A stretch of DNA of 64,000 bases from an uncultured Ignavibacteria bacterium (GTDB lineage Bacteria; Bacteroidota; Ignavibacteria; Tepidaquicellales; OLB5): NCBI GenBank assembly GCA_937873695.1, contig CALMYL010000023.1, forward strand, positions 124,001-188,000, read 5' to 3'. The position numbers and the translations under genes were made by a program. Of this stretch, positions 15,809-23,083 are shown one piece after another (the first letter of the stretch is position 1; every line of letters begins with the position of its first letter). Under the pieces are notes generated by a model, which had not been told where the DNA came from, did no database searches, and worked only from the letters and a program-made list of their open reading frames with translations.

Positions 15809-18800
15809 TTAATGAACTCTTAAAGGGACCTTTGACTGCAGTTCATTCAATTGATTCTGGTACCATACATCAATACCTTTATCACCGGAGCTTTCAATTC
15901 TGTATTTCAGCAGTTCAATCAGATTATAGATAACAGCCTCGTTATTGTGAACAGGGGATATATTGAGGAAAGTATATACCAGCTTAAGATCATTGCTGTT
16001 AAGCGCGGTTAAAGAATGAATAAACGCTATTAAAGAGAGTTCATCAGTCAGGAAATACGGAATATCGCTATCAGTAAATGTAATGAGTGAAAGGTCGGGA
16101 TACTTCCTCAAATTCTCAGCTGCAACAAATCTTGCGCCATAGTATGAATTATTTAGTAATCCCAATAGCGTTTGCATTCCGTTTGGTGAAATATAATTTC
16201 CCAATGCGAAAGCGATATCCTTGTTGTAAAGTTTCTTCGGTGAATTTTCTGCCGCAAGCTCGTTTAATCTAAATGTAACTTTTTCAATAAATTCTTTATC
16301 ACTTCTATCATAATTTATCTTGCCCAATGCGTTGATAGCCGATGAACGCAGGCGGAAATTATCATCATAAGTCAATTGTAATAAATAATCTTTTGCAGAT
16401 GGATCTTTTGTTTCCCCGAAGATATAACACATCATGCTGAGCTCCGCCTGTGTGAATACTCCCGCTCCCGTTGTATAGAGCCTGAATTTTTCGAGAATCT
16501 CCTGCGCTATTGACCACTGGATTTTCTGCGAAAGCACACGGAAAACCTGCACATCGCGGTGATCGGTCGTGCCGAATTTTGTGAGAATATATCTTGCAGT
16601 ATATGTACTGTCTTCGATGAGCTTTTTGAAACCATACTCCTGCCATAACGAAAAACGCGGCTCAATGGTTTTTGCCATTATGAAATATTCTTCAAGTGAA
16701 TATACATCAAACTTTGGGAAAGGATTTCTTGTTTGGAGTGAATCCAACAGGGAAGTTGTATCAACCGGGACTTTAAAATTATCGCCGCTTACCTGTTCGG
16801 GAAGATCAGTATAATCATAATCAGTGAACACTCCCCAGTTTGATGAATTTATAAAAGTGCTGTCATACCCGGGGTGGGAGTAATAATCAGTCCCCGAGGC
16901 ATCGAGGAACACTCCAATACTTCCGTATTCCCGCCGTGGATTGCCATAACCGCGCGTGTTAGCCGGATATTTGTTCAGGTAACCATCCGTGCCGCTTTCA
17001 TCTATCAGAATGCCTATACCATCGGCGTTGCCCGCGCCCTGGGAGAGTGAGTAAGCGGAGTAATTATCGTTACCCTTAACATCCCACAGCATGCCGTAGC
17101 CAAAATCGTGGCCGCAGCCCTGCGATACACCGTTTGACTGGTAGAAATCCCAGCCGTCATAATCTTTAAGCAGCCCAACAGCTAAATGAATACCTGCACC
17201 TTGAGAGTACTGGTAGCCGTTGTACTTATCGTGGCCGGCTTTATCAACAATTGCGCCAAGTGAATACCAATAAGCACCGCCCTGTCCGAAAATATCAGTG
17301 TTATAAATATCGTTGCCTTCGCCTTCAATAATGAGTCCGATACCGCCTGCGTAGAACGGACGCAAACCAAGTCCATAACCCTGACACATTGAAACGTAAT
17401 GGTCATTATATCTGCCGATATCAAGCGAACGGGAATCAACCAGGTATGAATCATTTCCCTTGTTATCAATTATCGCACCAACACCCTGGGTCATACCAAA
17501 CCCTTGTGAATATGAATTAGCGATGTAAAAATCATTGCCTTCTCTATCAACCAGTAAGCCAACCCCAAAACATCCTGCGCCTATCGAGAATGATATTCCT
17601 TTGTAAGTATCGTTGCCTTTTTCATCGTAGAGCAGTCCAAGTCCGCCGATTGCAGCACCTAAGTTACCTGAGCCTTTTGATTCATAAAAATCATCGCCTT
17701 CTTTATCGAAGATAAAGGATGATGAGAATAAGCCTCCTGCCAATGCGAAGTCGCTTGTGGTGGTGTAGTAATCATTACCGGTGAGATCAATGATACAGCT
17801 TAAGCCGCCGTCTAAGACCCCCCCTTGCCCCCTCTTGGTAAGGGGGGGATGATCTATGTTGTAGATATCATCGCCGCCGAGATCGATGATAAAATCAAAT
17901 TTACCGGTGTAGATGTTCTTTCCGGGGCCGCCTATTGCGATACGTATGCCGTCTTCATCGGAGTAGTAGTAGAAATCGCCCTGGACGAATTTGTTGTTAT
18001 GCCTTGATAAATCGCTTAAACTGTTTTGTTTTAGAGAATCTTTAACATAATTATATAGAGTGTTACACATTTTGAACGAATTGAAACTGCTGAAATCCAT
18101 CATAGTAAGATCAAGTTTACTTAAAATATCCATGGTCTTTTTTGAAGTCAGGATTGAAGAATCTCTTGCGGCATTATATTTCAAAATATCAAAATTACTA
18201 TTGTCATCACTTTCAGATTCTTCTAGAATTGAAAATATGTTTTTATTTAAGAATTCTTTATCGGAGTTTGAGAAAATTGCAGTTAAGGAATCCTGAGAAT
18301 GTTTTGCTTCTTTAATCATAGAAAACAATTTATCGGTTAATTCTAACTTGGGGTTATTAAGTCCATCATAAAGTCGAACGGCACGGGGAAGCCAAAGATC
18401 AAATAAATTGAAAATATGCTCCTGGTTAACAAATCTAAGCTGCATAATTTTGCTTACAGCCTCATAGATTTCCAAATCTGTCATACTTGCAAGGTTATCC
18501 ATTAGATCCATTCGTGCATTATTCGGACGCCCATGACTTATTGAGCCTAAAGGATTTGTCATCATATCCTTAACAAGCGGCAGGGTGAGTTTTACATCAT
18601 TGGTCGGATTTTTTTCAGCGGTTGAGAAGAACTCAATAGGAATGGTAATATCTTCGCGGGTTAACCCTCGGTTGCGGAGAGTCTGGTCGAGCAGTGAGTT
18701 AATATCTCGCTGTTGAGAGAATGAAAATGTTGTAATTGTAAAACAGCAAATGAATATAATTAGATTGAATATTTTCCGTTCCCAAACCGGTCCGCCACAG

Positions 18801-18844
18801 GCGGATTGGGAACGAGGGTTAATGTTGTTTATTAACTTTTTCAT
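15809..18844 (-). CDS. large exported repeat protein (G-N/D-D-x-Y repeats) with C-terminal HEAT-like region
   Basis: The family is not known to me. This 1011-residue protein has a signal-type hydrophobic stretch at about residues 26-43. Residues about 310-660 hold a dozen units of roughly 27 residues, each with a G-N/D-D-x-Y turn (GNDTY, GNDFY, GNDSY, GHDKY) and Gly-rich stretches (GAGCFGVGLLVD), suggesting a beta-solenoid. Residues about 750-980 look helical and HEAT-like (RSSAINALGK, GARFVAAENLRKY). Two palindromic DNA repeats are translated in frame: residues 11-23 (PRSQSACGGPVWE region, just ahead of the hydrophobic core of the signal) and 332-343 (HPPLTKRGQGGV). It is probably an envelope or surface protein, not placed in an operon. 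Confidence 0.8.
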   Translation of the reverse strand: MKKLINNINPRSQSACGGPVWERKIFNLIIFICCFTITTFSFSQQRDINSLLDQTLRNRGLTREDITIPIEFFSTAEKNPTNDVKLTLPLVKDMMTNPLGSISHGRPNNARMDLMDNLASMTDLEIYEAVSKIMQLRFVNQEHIFNLFDLWLPRAVRLYDGLNNPKLELTDKLFSMIKEAKHSQDSLTAIFSNSDKEFLNKNIFSILEESESDDNSNFDILKYNAARDSSILTSKKTMDILSKLDLTMMDFSSFNSFKMCNTLYNYVKDSLKQNSLSDLSRHNNKFVQGDFYYYSDEDGIRIAIGGPGKNIYTGKFDFIIDLGGDDIYNIDHPPLTKRGQGGVLDGGLSCIIDLTGNDYYTTTSDFALAGGLFSSSFIFDKEGDDFYESKGSGNLGAAIGGLGLLYDEKGNDTYKGISFSIGAGCFGVGLLVDREGNDFYIANSYSQGFGMTQGVGAIIDNKGNDSYLVDSRSLDIGRYNDHYVSMCQGYGLGLRPFYAGGIGLIIEGEGNDIYNTDIFGQGGAYWYSLGAIVDKAGHDKYNGYQYSQGAGIHLAVGLLKDYDGWDFYQSNGVSQGCGHDFGYGMLWDVKGNDNYSAYSLSQGAGNADGIGILIDESGTDGYLNKYPANTRGYGNPRREYGSIGVFLDASGTDYYSHPGYDSTFINSSNWGVFTDYDYTDLPEQVSGDNFKVPVDTTSLLDSLQTRNPFPKFDVYSLEEYFIMAKTIEPRFSLWQEYGFKKLIEDSTYTARYILTKFGTTDHRDVQVFRVLSQKIQWSIAQEILEKFRLYTTGAGVFTQAELSMMCYIFGETKDPSAKDYLLQLTYDDNFRLRSSAINALGKINYDRSDKEFIEKVTFRLNELAAENSPKKLYNKDIAFALGNYISPNGMQTLLGLLNNSYYGARFVAAENLRKYPDLSLITFTDSDIPYFLTDELSLIAFIHSLTALNSNDLKLVYTFLNISPVHNNEAVIYNLIELLKYRIESSGDKGIDVWYQNQLNELQSKVPLRVH
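17816..17851. repeat. in-frame palindromic repeat inside the 1011-residue protein gene
   Basis: Arms of about nine bases made of C runs and G runs (ACCCCCCCTTGCC... and ...AGGGGGGGATG) resemble the intergenic CCCCCTCTCCT/AGGAGAGGGGG repeats at 13802 and 18892. It adds about 12 codons, in frame, within the first solenoid repeat. Confidence 0.65.
18777..18814. repeat. in-frame palindromic repeat in the signal-peptide region
   Basis: Outer arms CGTTCCCAA/TTGGGAACG and inner arms CCGCC/GGCGG with an asymmetric ACCGGT bulge. The intergenic palindrome at 44422-44458 has the same structure in the other orientation. Deleting it would leave a normal signal peptide (MKKLINNI joined to FNLIIFICC). Confidence 0.75.
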
Positions 18845-18891
18845 TAAATAAATATAAATGATAGAGTGGATTAAAAGAATGAAGAATTGAC

Positions 18892-18993
18892 CACCTCACC
18901 CCCTGACCCCCTCTCCTAAAAGGAGAGGGGGGAATGAATTTTGGAATTATGGCTCTCCCTCTCCTTTCAAGAGAGGGAGCCGGAGGGTGAGGT
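18892..18993. repeat. two CCTCACCCC repeats in inverted orientation
   Basis: Outer arms ACCTCACC (18893-18900) and GGTGAGGT (18986-18993). Inner palindromes are CCCCCTCTCCT/AGGAGAGGGGG on the left and CTCCCTCTC/GAGAGGGAG on the right. The whole can fold as one cruciform of about 100 bp. Confidence 0.75.
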
Positions 18994-19005
18994 TTAGATA
19001 TTCAA

Positions 19006-19073
19006 ACCACCCCTCAATCTATTTCCTTCGGGAATAGATTTCTCCCCCCCTTTTTAAAAAAGGAGGGGAGCTG
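19006..19073. repeat. third copy of the ACCACCCC...GGAGGGGAGCTG repeat
   Basis: ACCACCCCTC followed by an inner hairpin with AATCTATT/AATAGATT arms, then CTCCCCCCC and AAAAAAGGAGGGGAGCTG. With 18892-18993 it fills the gap before the DUF4349 gene. Confidence 0.65.
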
Positions 19074-19200
19074 ATAACTTGTGCATTTTGTCATTTGGGC
19101 TTTGTCATTTGACATTTTGTTTTGAGTACTCCTACTTATGAAACAAAAATCAATTTAAACGAGTATATAACTTAACATTACCAAGAAGAGGTTTTAGACC

Positions 19201-20136
19201 ATGAAACTCACAAAAACGTTAATTTTGGCTTTTATTCTGCCTTTTGTTGTGGCATTGAATGCCTGCCAGGAGCAGAGCGATAAGAATACAACAAGCCAGG
19301 AACAGTCCTTTTATAACAGTAAAACCGATGCGCCAACAGGTACAGATGACCTGGAATCCGCCCCAAAAAACAAAGATTTTAAAAGCGGTGAAAATAAACC
19401 GGACGGATTACTAAAGCAGGTAAGCTACCAGCAGCCCACAGAAAATACCAATCCAACCGATAAGCGGATGATTATCCGCACCGGCACTATGAGCATTGAA
19501 AACGACAGCTTTGATGAAACCGAGCTTAAGGCTAAGGAGATCGCGAAAAATCTTGGTGGATTTATTACCAACTCCACCGCGCAGGTAAACCAGAGCGGAA
19601 AGAAACAGGGGACACTTACAATTCGCGTACAGGCTGATAAGTATGATGCATTGCTTGCAGAGCTTGCAAAGACCGGTAAAGTAATGAACCAGAACATCAC
19701 CGGGCGTGATGTAACCGAAGAGTATGTTGATGCAGAAGCCAGACTTAAAACTCAGCGTGAGCTTGAAACAAGGCTGCTGCAATTGCTTGCCGAAAAAACC
19801 GCGAACTTAACAGCAGTAGTTGAAGTTGAGCAGAAGCTTGCAAACGTAAGGGAAAATATCGAAAGGACCGAAGGCAGAATGAGAATGCTTAAAGACCAGG
19901 CATCGTTTTCAACAATAACATTAAGCATATATGAGCCGGCAATTTTAAATACATCATCAGGCGGATTCTTCTATGAGCTTGAGCGCGGATTCGAAAAGGG
20001 TCTGACCGGATTTACAAAAGTGTTAGCCGGGATTATAACATTTGTTATAGCAATGGCTCCGATACTGGCTATACTTGGATTTATAGTGTATATAGTTATC
20101 AGAGTAGTTAAGAAAAGGAAAGTTGTGAAGGCATAA
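19201..20136 (+). CDS. DUF4349 family lipoprotein with C-terminal membrane segment
   Basis: The 311-residue protein has a lipoprotein signal ending LNAC (Cys22). After a polar linker, residues about 95-265 match DUF4349: MIIRTGTMSIENDSF, LTIRVQADKYDALLAEL, the turn GRDVTEEYVDAEARLKTQ, then a coiled coil (VVEVEQKLANVRENIERTEG) and FSTITLSIYEP. A transmembrane helix follows near residue 285 (FVIAMAPILAILGFIVYIVI) and a basic tail. The function of DUF4349 proteins is not settled; they are envelope proteins with a coiled coil exposed to the periplasm. AAGAGG lies about 15 bases upstream of the ATG. Confidence 0.85.
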   Translation: MKLTKTLILAFILPFVVALNACQEQSDKNTTSQEQSFYNSKTDAPTGTDDLESAPKNKDFKSGENKPDGLLKQVSYQQPTENTNPTDKRMIIRTGTMSIENDSFDETELKAKEIAKNLGGFITNSTAQVNQSGKKQGTLTIRVQADKYDALLAELAKTGKVMNQNITGRDVTEEYVDAEARLKTQRELETRLLQLLAEKTANLTAVVEVEQKLANVRENIERTEGRMRMLKDQASFSTITLSIYEPAILNTSSGGFFYELERGFEKGLTGFTKVLAGIITFVIAMAPILAILGFIVYIVIRVVKKRKVVKA

Positions 20137-20149
20137 GTATTGTATACCT

Positions 20150-20182
20150 AGACCTGCCAGGTTTTCAAAACCCGGCAGGTCT
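20150..20182. repeat. AGACCTGCC/GGCAGGTCT palindrome
   Basis: Near-perfect inverted repeat AGACCTGCC(A)GGTTTT-C-AAAACCCGGCAGGTCT, given as arms AGACCTGCC/GGCAGGTCT and GGTTTT/AAAACC. It could also serve as terminator for the DUF4349 gene. A degenerate relative lies at 56008-56042. Confidence 0.65.
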
Positions 20183-20274
20183 GATAAACACAGATATTGT
20201 TTCTAGCAACATCCCCAAAAAACAATATAGAACGCTAAGGGATCTTTATGAGAGATCCCTGTTCTATTTAAATT

Positions 20275-20301
20275 AGCATTGACACAGTCAATGCACTCCA
20301 A
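20275..20301. repeat. 27-bp hairpin repeat, copy 1
   Basis: GCATTGAC-ACA-GTCAATGC followed by ACTCCAA. The identical 27 bp occur at 28368-28394, at the start of sufS. Confidence 0.85.
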
Positions 20302-20364
20302 GAAAAGCAAAAAATTTAATATTTAATTATTATAAACAGATAGGCGCAATCTTTTTTTTGGATT

Positions 20365-20383
20365 GCATCAACTGTGTTGATGC
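20365..20383. repeat. 8-3-8 hairpin, inverted relative of 20275
   Basis: GCATCAAC-TGT-GTTGATGC. On the minus strand the loop reads ACA as in the 20275 copy, so the two frame a 60-bp AT-rich segment in inverted orientation. Confidence 0.7.
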
Positions 20384-20410
20384 ATACTTTGGGGACTCTC
20401 TATCATTTCC

Positions 20411-21160
20411 TTATGATGGCAGATCTTTCACAACTATTGTTTTTGCCCAGTTATCGCCCATGCGGCGGCGGTCTCTGTTTGAGCTTATCAATATGAGTTC
20501 AACAAGTATTAACGGAGCGAAGTGGATAATTATCTCACGCTTGAATGAGCGCCAGCCGCCGATCGGTTTACCGGTCGATATATCAACTACTTTCTGCTTC
20601 AGCAGCCTTCGGGCTATGCTTTTGCCGCCAAACATATCACGCGCATACGAATAAACAGCGCCGATCAGAATAAACCCAATCATAAACACCAAAAGTATAT
20701 AATATATCGCCCCTGTTCTGCCGGTTTGCTCCATAACAGCGGTGAATACTGCTGCGGGAACAGCGATAAAAATTATTACAATGACTCTATCTATTATAAA
20801 TGCCAGGCATCTTGAAAGAACTGAAGGAAGCTCACCGTAAACGGATGTATCAACGACTGATTTGAATTTGGTTGTAAACGGACCCATATCGGTCATCTGG
20901 CTTTTGAATGAGGGGACATTGGAAAAGGGTCTTAGTACCAATGCGACCACCAGGCATGGCATCAACAGAAGCAGAAGAGTCAGCAGTGCAGCTAGTACTA
21001 CGAGGTATGTTCCTGAATCATCAGTAAGAAGCTCTGCGAAGAATTCAAACGGACCCGAAAAAGTTACAATGAAATAAAACGAAACCAGCAGGCATACAGT
21101 CAGCATGGAAATGCCTATAGTGCGAAAAAGCCATAATGGGATGATCTTTGGGAAATTCAT
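20411..21160 (-). CDS. RDD family integral membrane protein
   Basis: The 249-residue protein has two N-terminal membrane helices (WLFRTIGISMLTVCLLVSFY and VVLAALLTLLLLLMPCLVVA), then the RDD signature near residue 130 (SRCLAFIIDRVIVIIFIAVP) and a further pair of helices, ending with the family's C-terminal GDNWAKTIVV. In RDD proteins the Arg and two Asp lie within the first helices of the domain. Function varies; some act as ion exchangers or support lipoprotein processes. A GTAGGAG ribosome site lies before the ATG. Its neighbour at 21272 is in the same direction and may be co-transcribed. Confidence 0.85.
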   Translation of the reverse strand: MNFPKIIPLWLFRTIGISMLTVCLLVSFYFIVTFSGPFEFFAELLTDDSGTYLVVLAALLTLLLLLMPCLVVALVLRPFSNVPSFKSQMTDMGPFTTKFKSVVDTSVYGELPSVLSRCLAFIIDRVIVIIFIAVPAAVFTAVMEQTGRTGAIYYILLVFMIGFILIGAVYSYARDMFGGKSIARRLLKQKVVDISTGKPIGGWRSFKREIIIHFAPLILVELILISSNRDRRRMGDNWAKTIVVKDLPS

Positions 21161-21271
21161 AAACTCCTACCTGGAAAATTAATATTTAGAGTTTTAACGT
21201 CCAAAAAGGGAAAATGTTTCATTGCCTGAACTAAAAAATACGCGGGGCTAAATTCAGGAATAACGGAGGTT

Positions 21272-21850
21272 TTATTTATTATACTTTTTAAGATACTTGA
21301 TGCTTTCCAGCAATTGCTGCGCTTCTTTGTAACGTTTATCTTCCTTTTTGATTTGTTTAAGATGCCACGCTGCCTTATCGTACTTCTTTTCGGCTATATA
21401 TTTTGCTCCGATGATATAGTTATCTTCAGCAGAAAGCACTTCAGGGTTCTCTTCGGTGACCGGGGATTCTTCGGTTACCCCCGACTCTTCACGGGTTATT
21501 TTCTTTTCTTTTGTGGTTTTTTGTTCAGAAACATTTTTATCAGAGGTAATTTCCTCAACTTTTTCTATAACTGTTTCAGAACTTCCCAAAATAAAAAACA
21601 GCCCCGCAGAAAGCGCTCCTATGAGCACCAGAAGGAAGACTGCAATAACCATAACTTTGCCGCCACCGCCGCCGGTTCTGCCCGTATTGCCGGAACCGGC
21701 AGATCTGAACGGATTATTGTAGAATGGTTTAATAAATTCCCTGTAATACTCAGGGTCAGCTGTCTGGTAGTGCCTGGCAAGTTCATCAAAGTACTGCCTG
21801 CTGTTCTGCCAATACATTTCAAGTTCCTGTTTTGAAGGTCCGCCTGCCAT
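21272..21850 (-). CDS. single-pass membrane protein with C-terminal TPR-like helices
   Basis: I do not recognise the gene. Residues 1-60 are cytoplasmic and aromatic-rich (YWQNSRQYFDELARHYQTAD), a glycine run precedes one transmembrane helix at about 67-88 (VMVIAVFLLVLIGALSAGLF), then comes an acidic Lys/Glu/Thr/Ser/Val stalk and a C-terminal helical pair (NYIIGAKYIAEKKYDKAAWH and RYKEAQQLLESI) like a TPR. Such proteins often scaffold envelope complexes. It is upstream of the RDD gene on the same strand with an 111-bp gap. Confidence 0.65.
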   Translation of the reverse strand: MAGGPSKQELEMYWQNSRQYFDELARHYQTADPEYYREFIKPFYNNPFRSAGSGNTGRTGGGGGKVMVIAVFLLVLIGALSAGLFFILGSSETVIEKVEEITSDKNVSEQKTTKEKKITREESGVTEESPVTEENPEVLSAEDNYIIGAKYIAEKKYDKAAWHLKQIKKEDKRYKEAQQLLESIKYLKKYNK

Positions 21851-21992
21851 TTTGTGTATAATTGTTTGTGAATTTAGTGCAAGTTAAAAATTTTTTTTAA
21901 ATAATAATGTCCAAATTAGCGAATTATAGCATTTAAATAAGCACCCCGGGTACTGTAACGAAAATAATTAGTATGTACCCTTTTTTTTCCTA

Positions 21993-22022
21993 TTGACATA
22001 TAGAATGTATTTATTATATTTG
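21993..22022 (+). promoter_or_regulatory. Bacteroidota-type promoter of candidate small RNA
   Basis: TTG at 21993-21995 (in TTGACA), 19-bp spacer, TATATTTG at 22015-22022: a full consensus match with no protein gene downstream on this strand. Confidence 0.7.
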
Positions 22023-22027
22023 TAACA

Positions 22028-22151
22028 GATTAAGGAAGCAAGTTCTTTCAAAAGATCAAAAGTATGCAGCAGGAGTTAGCTAGGTAAGGGTGGCTAACGT
22101 TTTTAGTACGAACGCTCCCAGTGTTCCGAAAAAACCTGCTGCTTTTTTTTT
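22028..22151 (+). ncRNA. candidate structured small RNA with its own promoter and terminator
   Basis: A strong promoter is followed by about 125 nt that can fold into a three-way structure: closing stem GCAGCAGG/CCTGCTGC (22066-22073 with 22135-22142), hairpin GTTAGC/GCTAAC (22075-22080 with 22093-22098) and hairpin GAACGCT/AGTGTTC (22110-22116 with 22120-22126). The closing stem is followed by nine Ts (22143-22151), so it doubles as terminator. A G-rich loop (GGTAAGGGTG) and a C-rich loop could make a kissing contact. No Rfam family is recognised; it does not have the SRP, 6S, tmRNA or RNase P core. The opposite strand has a 60-codon open frame that looks non-coding. Role unknown. Confidence 0.6.
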
Positions 22152-22195
22152 GCCCAAATTTGTGAAAAACAACAAATTCAGGCAAAAAACGCACA

Positions 22196-22226
22196 TAAAA
22201 AAACCGGGATAACCCGGTTTTTTTGT
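22196..22226. terminator. bidirectional rho-independent terminator
   Basis: Stem AAACCGGG/CCCGGTTT (22201-22208 with 22213-22220), 4-nt loop, A run on the left and T run on the right. Ends the ACP-like gene on the minus strand and backs up the small RNA terminator. Confidence 0.8.
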
Positions 22227-22244
22227 CCAATGAAATTTCAATTC

Positions 22245-22496
22245 TTACGAAGCGTTTGAGCCAAGTTTCTTTTGGATCATTGCTGCAGCATTGCCTACAG
22301 TCACTATTCCGTCTGCATCACTGGGTTCAAAGATCAATTCAAAACTATCCTCAAGTTCAGTCAAATATTCATAAAGGTCCGGTTTAGTAACTATCCCCAG
22401 ACTATCCAAAGTGGTGGAGTTACTTATCTCACCCACTGATACTCCTGTGTAAGCTGCGGTGAATTCGATTACCTGCTGATCGACTGAATTAGACAT
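22245..22496 (-). CDS. acyl carrier protein-like protein
   Basis: An acidic 83-residue protein with the ACP four-helix pattern. The phosphopantetheine site reads TTLDSLGI, so Ser32 (DSL) would carry the prosthetic group; this is followed by the helix DLYEYLTELEDSFELIFEPSD, as in ACP helix II. It is not next to fatty-acid synthesis genes, and helix II is less acidic than in AcpP, so it is more likely a specialised carrier than the main ACP. AAAGGA precedes the ATG. The gene has its own promoter inside a large palindrome (22528-22582) and its own terminator. Confidence 0.75.
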   Translation of the reverse strand: MSNSVDQQVIEFTAAYTGVSVGEISNSTTLDSLGIVTKPDLYEYLTELEDSFELIFEPSDADGIVTVGNAAAMIQKKLGSNAS

Positions 22497-22527
22497 ATAT
22501 AAATCCTTTCTTTAGTATAATTAAAAA

Positions 22528-22582
22528 GGCGAAACGATTTCCGTAAATATACTAAAATATTACGAAAAGAATCAATTTCGCC
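22528..22582. promoter_or_regulatory. palindrome overlapping the ACP-like gene promoter
   Basis: Segmented inverted repeat with arms GGCGAAA/TTTCGCC, GATT/AATC and CGTAA/TTACG around a TAT-actaaa-ATA centre. On the minus strand it contains TTG (22575-22573), 21 bp, then TATATTTA (22551-22544), a near-consensus promoter. A regulator bound here would block it. Confidence 0.5.
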
Positions 22583-22621
22583 AAGTTAGATAGGATGGCT
22601 GCCAAATCATTATTGTACAGT

Positions 22622-22870
22622 TCAGGTATTGCTCAAATTTTCAAAGTCTATTATTTCTTCCAATAGCCCGTTGGAATCGCATATCCTCAACTCTGCCTTT
22701 TGGTTATTGAGCATATTTTCAGCAAAGTATAACAGCATCAGTTTATATTTGGCTTTCTTTAAGATGCAGTTAGAACCTTCTTTTCTCAGGACCCAGCCAT
22801 TAAGCCCAAATCCCGGTTCTAAAAAATATCTTTGCTTAATTGAAAAATCTGAACTCATATAGTGTGACAT
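22622..22870 (-). CDS. small protein, DUF2188-like
   Basis: The 82-residue protein has GWVLRKEG at residues 25-32, then a helix (KLMLLYFAENMLNNQ) and AELRICDSNGLLEEIIDFEN. This order resembles DUF2188 proteins (a Trp-Val strand, a helix and a strand with D/G-x-I-x-E). Function of that family is unknown. Codon use and residue composition look like a real gene and favour this strand over the overlapping open frame on the other strand. It lies upstream of the ACP-like gene in the same direction. Confidence 0.55.
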   Translation of the reverse strand: MSHYMSSDFSIKQRYFLEPGFGLNGWVLRKEGSNCILKKAKYKLMLLYFAENMLNNQKAELRICDSNGLLEEIIDFENLSNT

Positions 22871-23033
22871 TCTGTTACTTTACCTTTTTTTGCCGGTAAG
22901 CGCTATAAAGTTTCTGATATAAAAATTCATTATAAAATTCCCCCGTTTTAATTCATACTAATATAAATATCGTTTTTTTCAGTTGTCAAAGAAAAATATG
23001 CGGCAATGTCGATTTAAGCAGGGTAAATTATGG

Positions 23034-23062
23034 TTGTTTTTGTTTAAAAAATGCTTATTTTG
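23034..23062 (+). promoter_or_regulatory. Bacteroidota-type promoter
   Basis: TTG at 23034-23036, 18 bp, TTATTTTG at 23055-23062. It covers an upstream in-frame ATG (23051), so the coding start is placed at 23084. Confidence 0.5.
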
Positions 23063-23083
23063 AACAAATTGTGTCGAAACAAC

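Noticed and set aside
22028-22151. SRP RNA (ffs) for the structured region
   Set aside because: GGAAGCA occurs near the start, but the paired 5' GUCAGGUC side of the SRP loop is missing and the stems are of another kind.
22048-22230. 60-codon open frame on the minus strand over the candidate RNA
   Set aside because: It spans two terminator hairpins and the stems of the RNA, and its composition is not protein-like.
22629-22862. 77-codon open frame on the plus strand
   Set aside because: The overlapping minus-strand frame has a DUF2188-like pattern and is in the same direction as the next gene.
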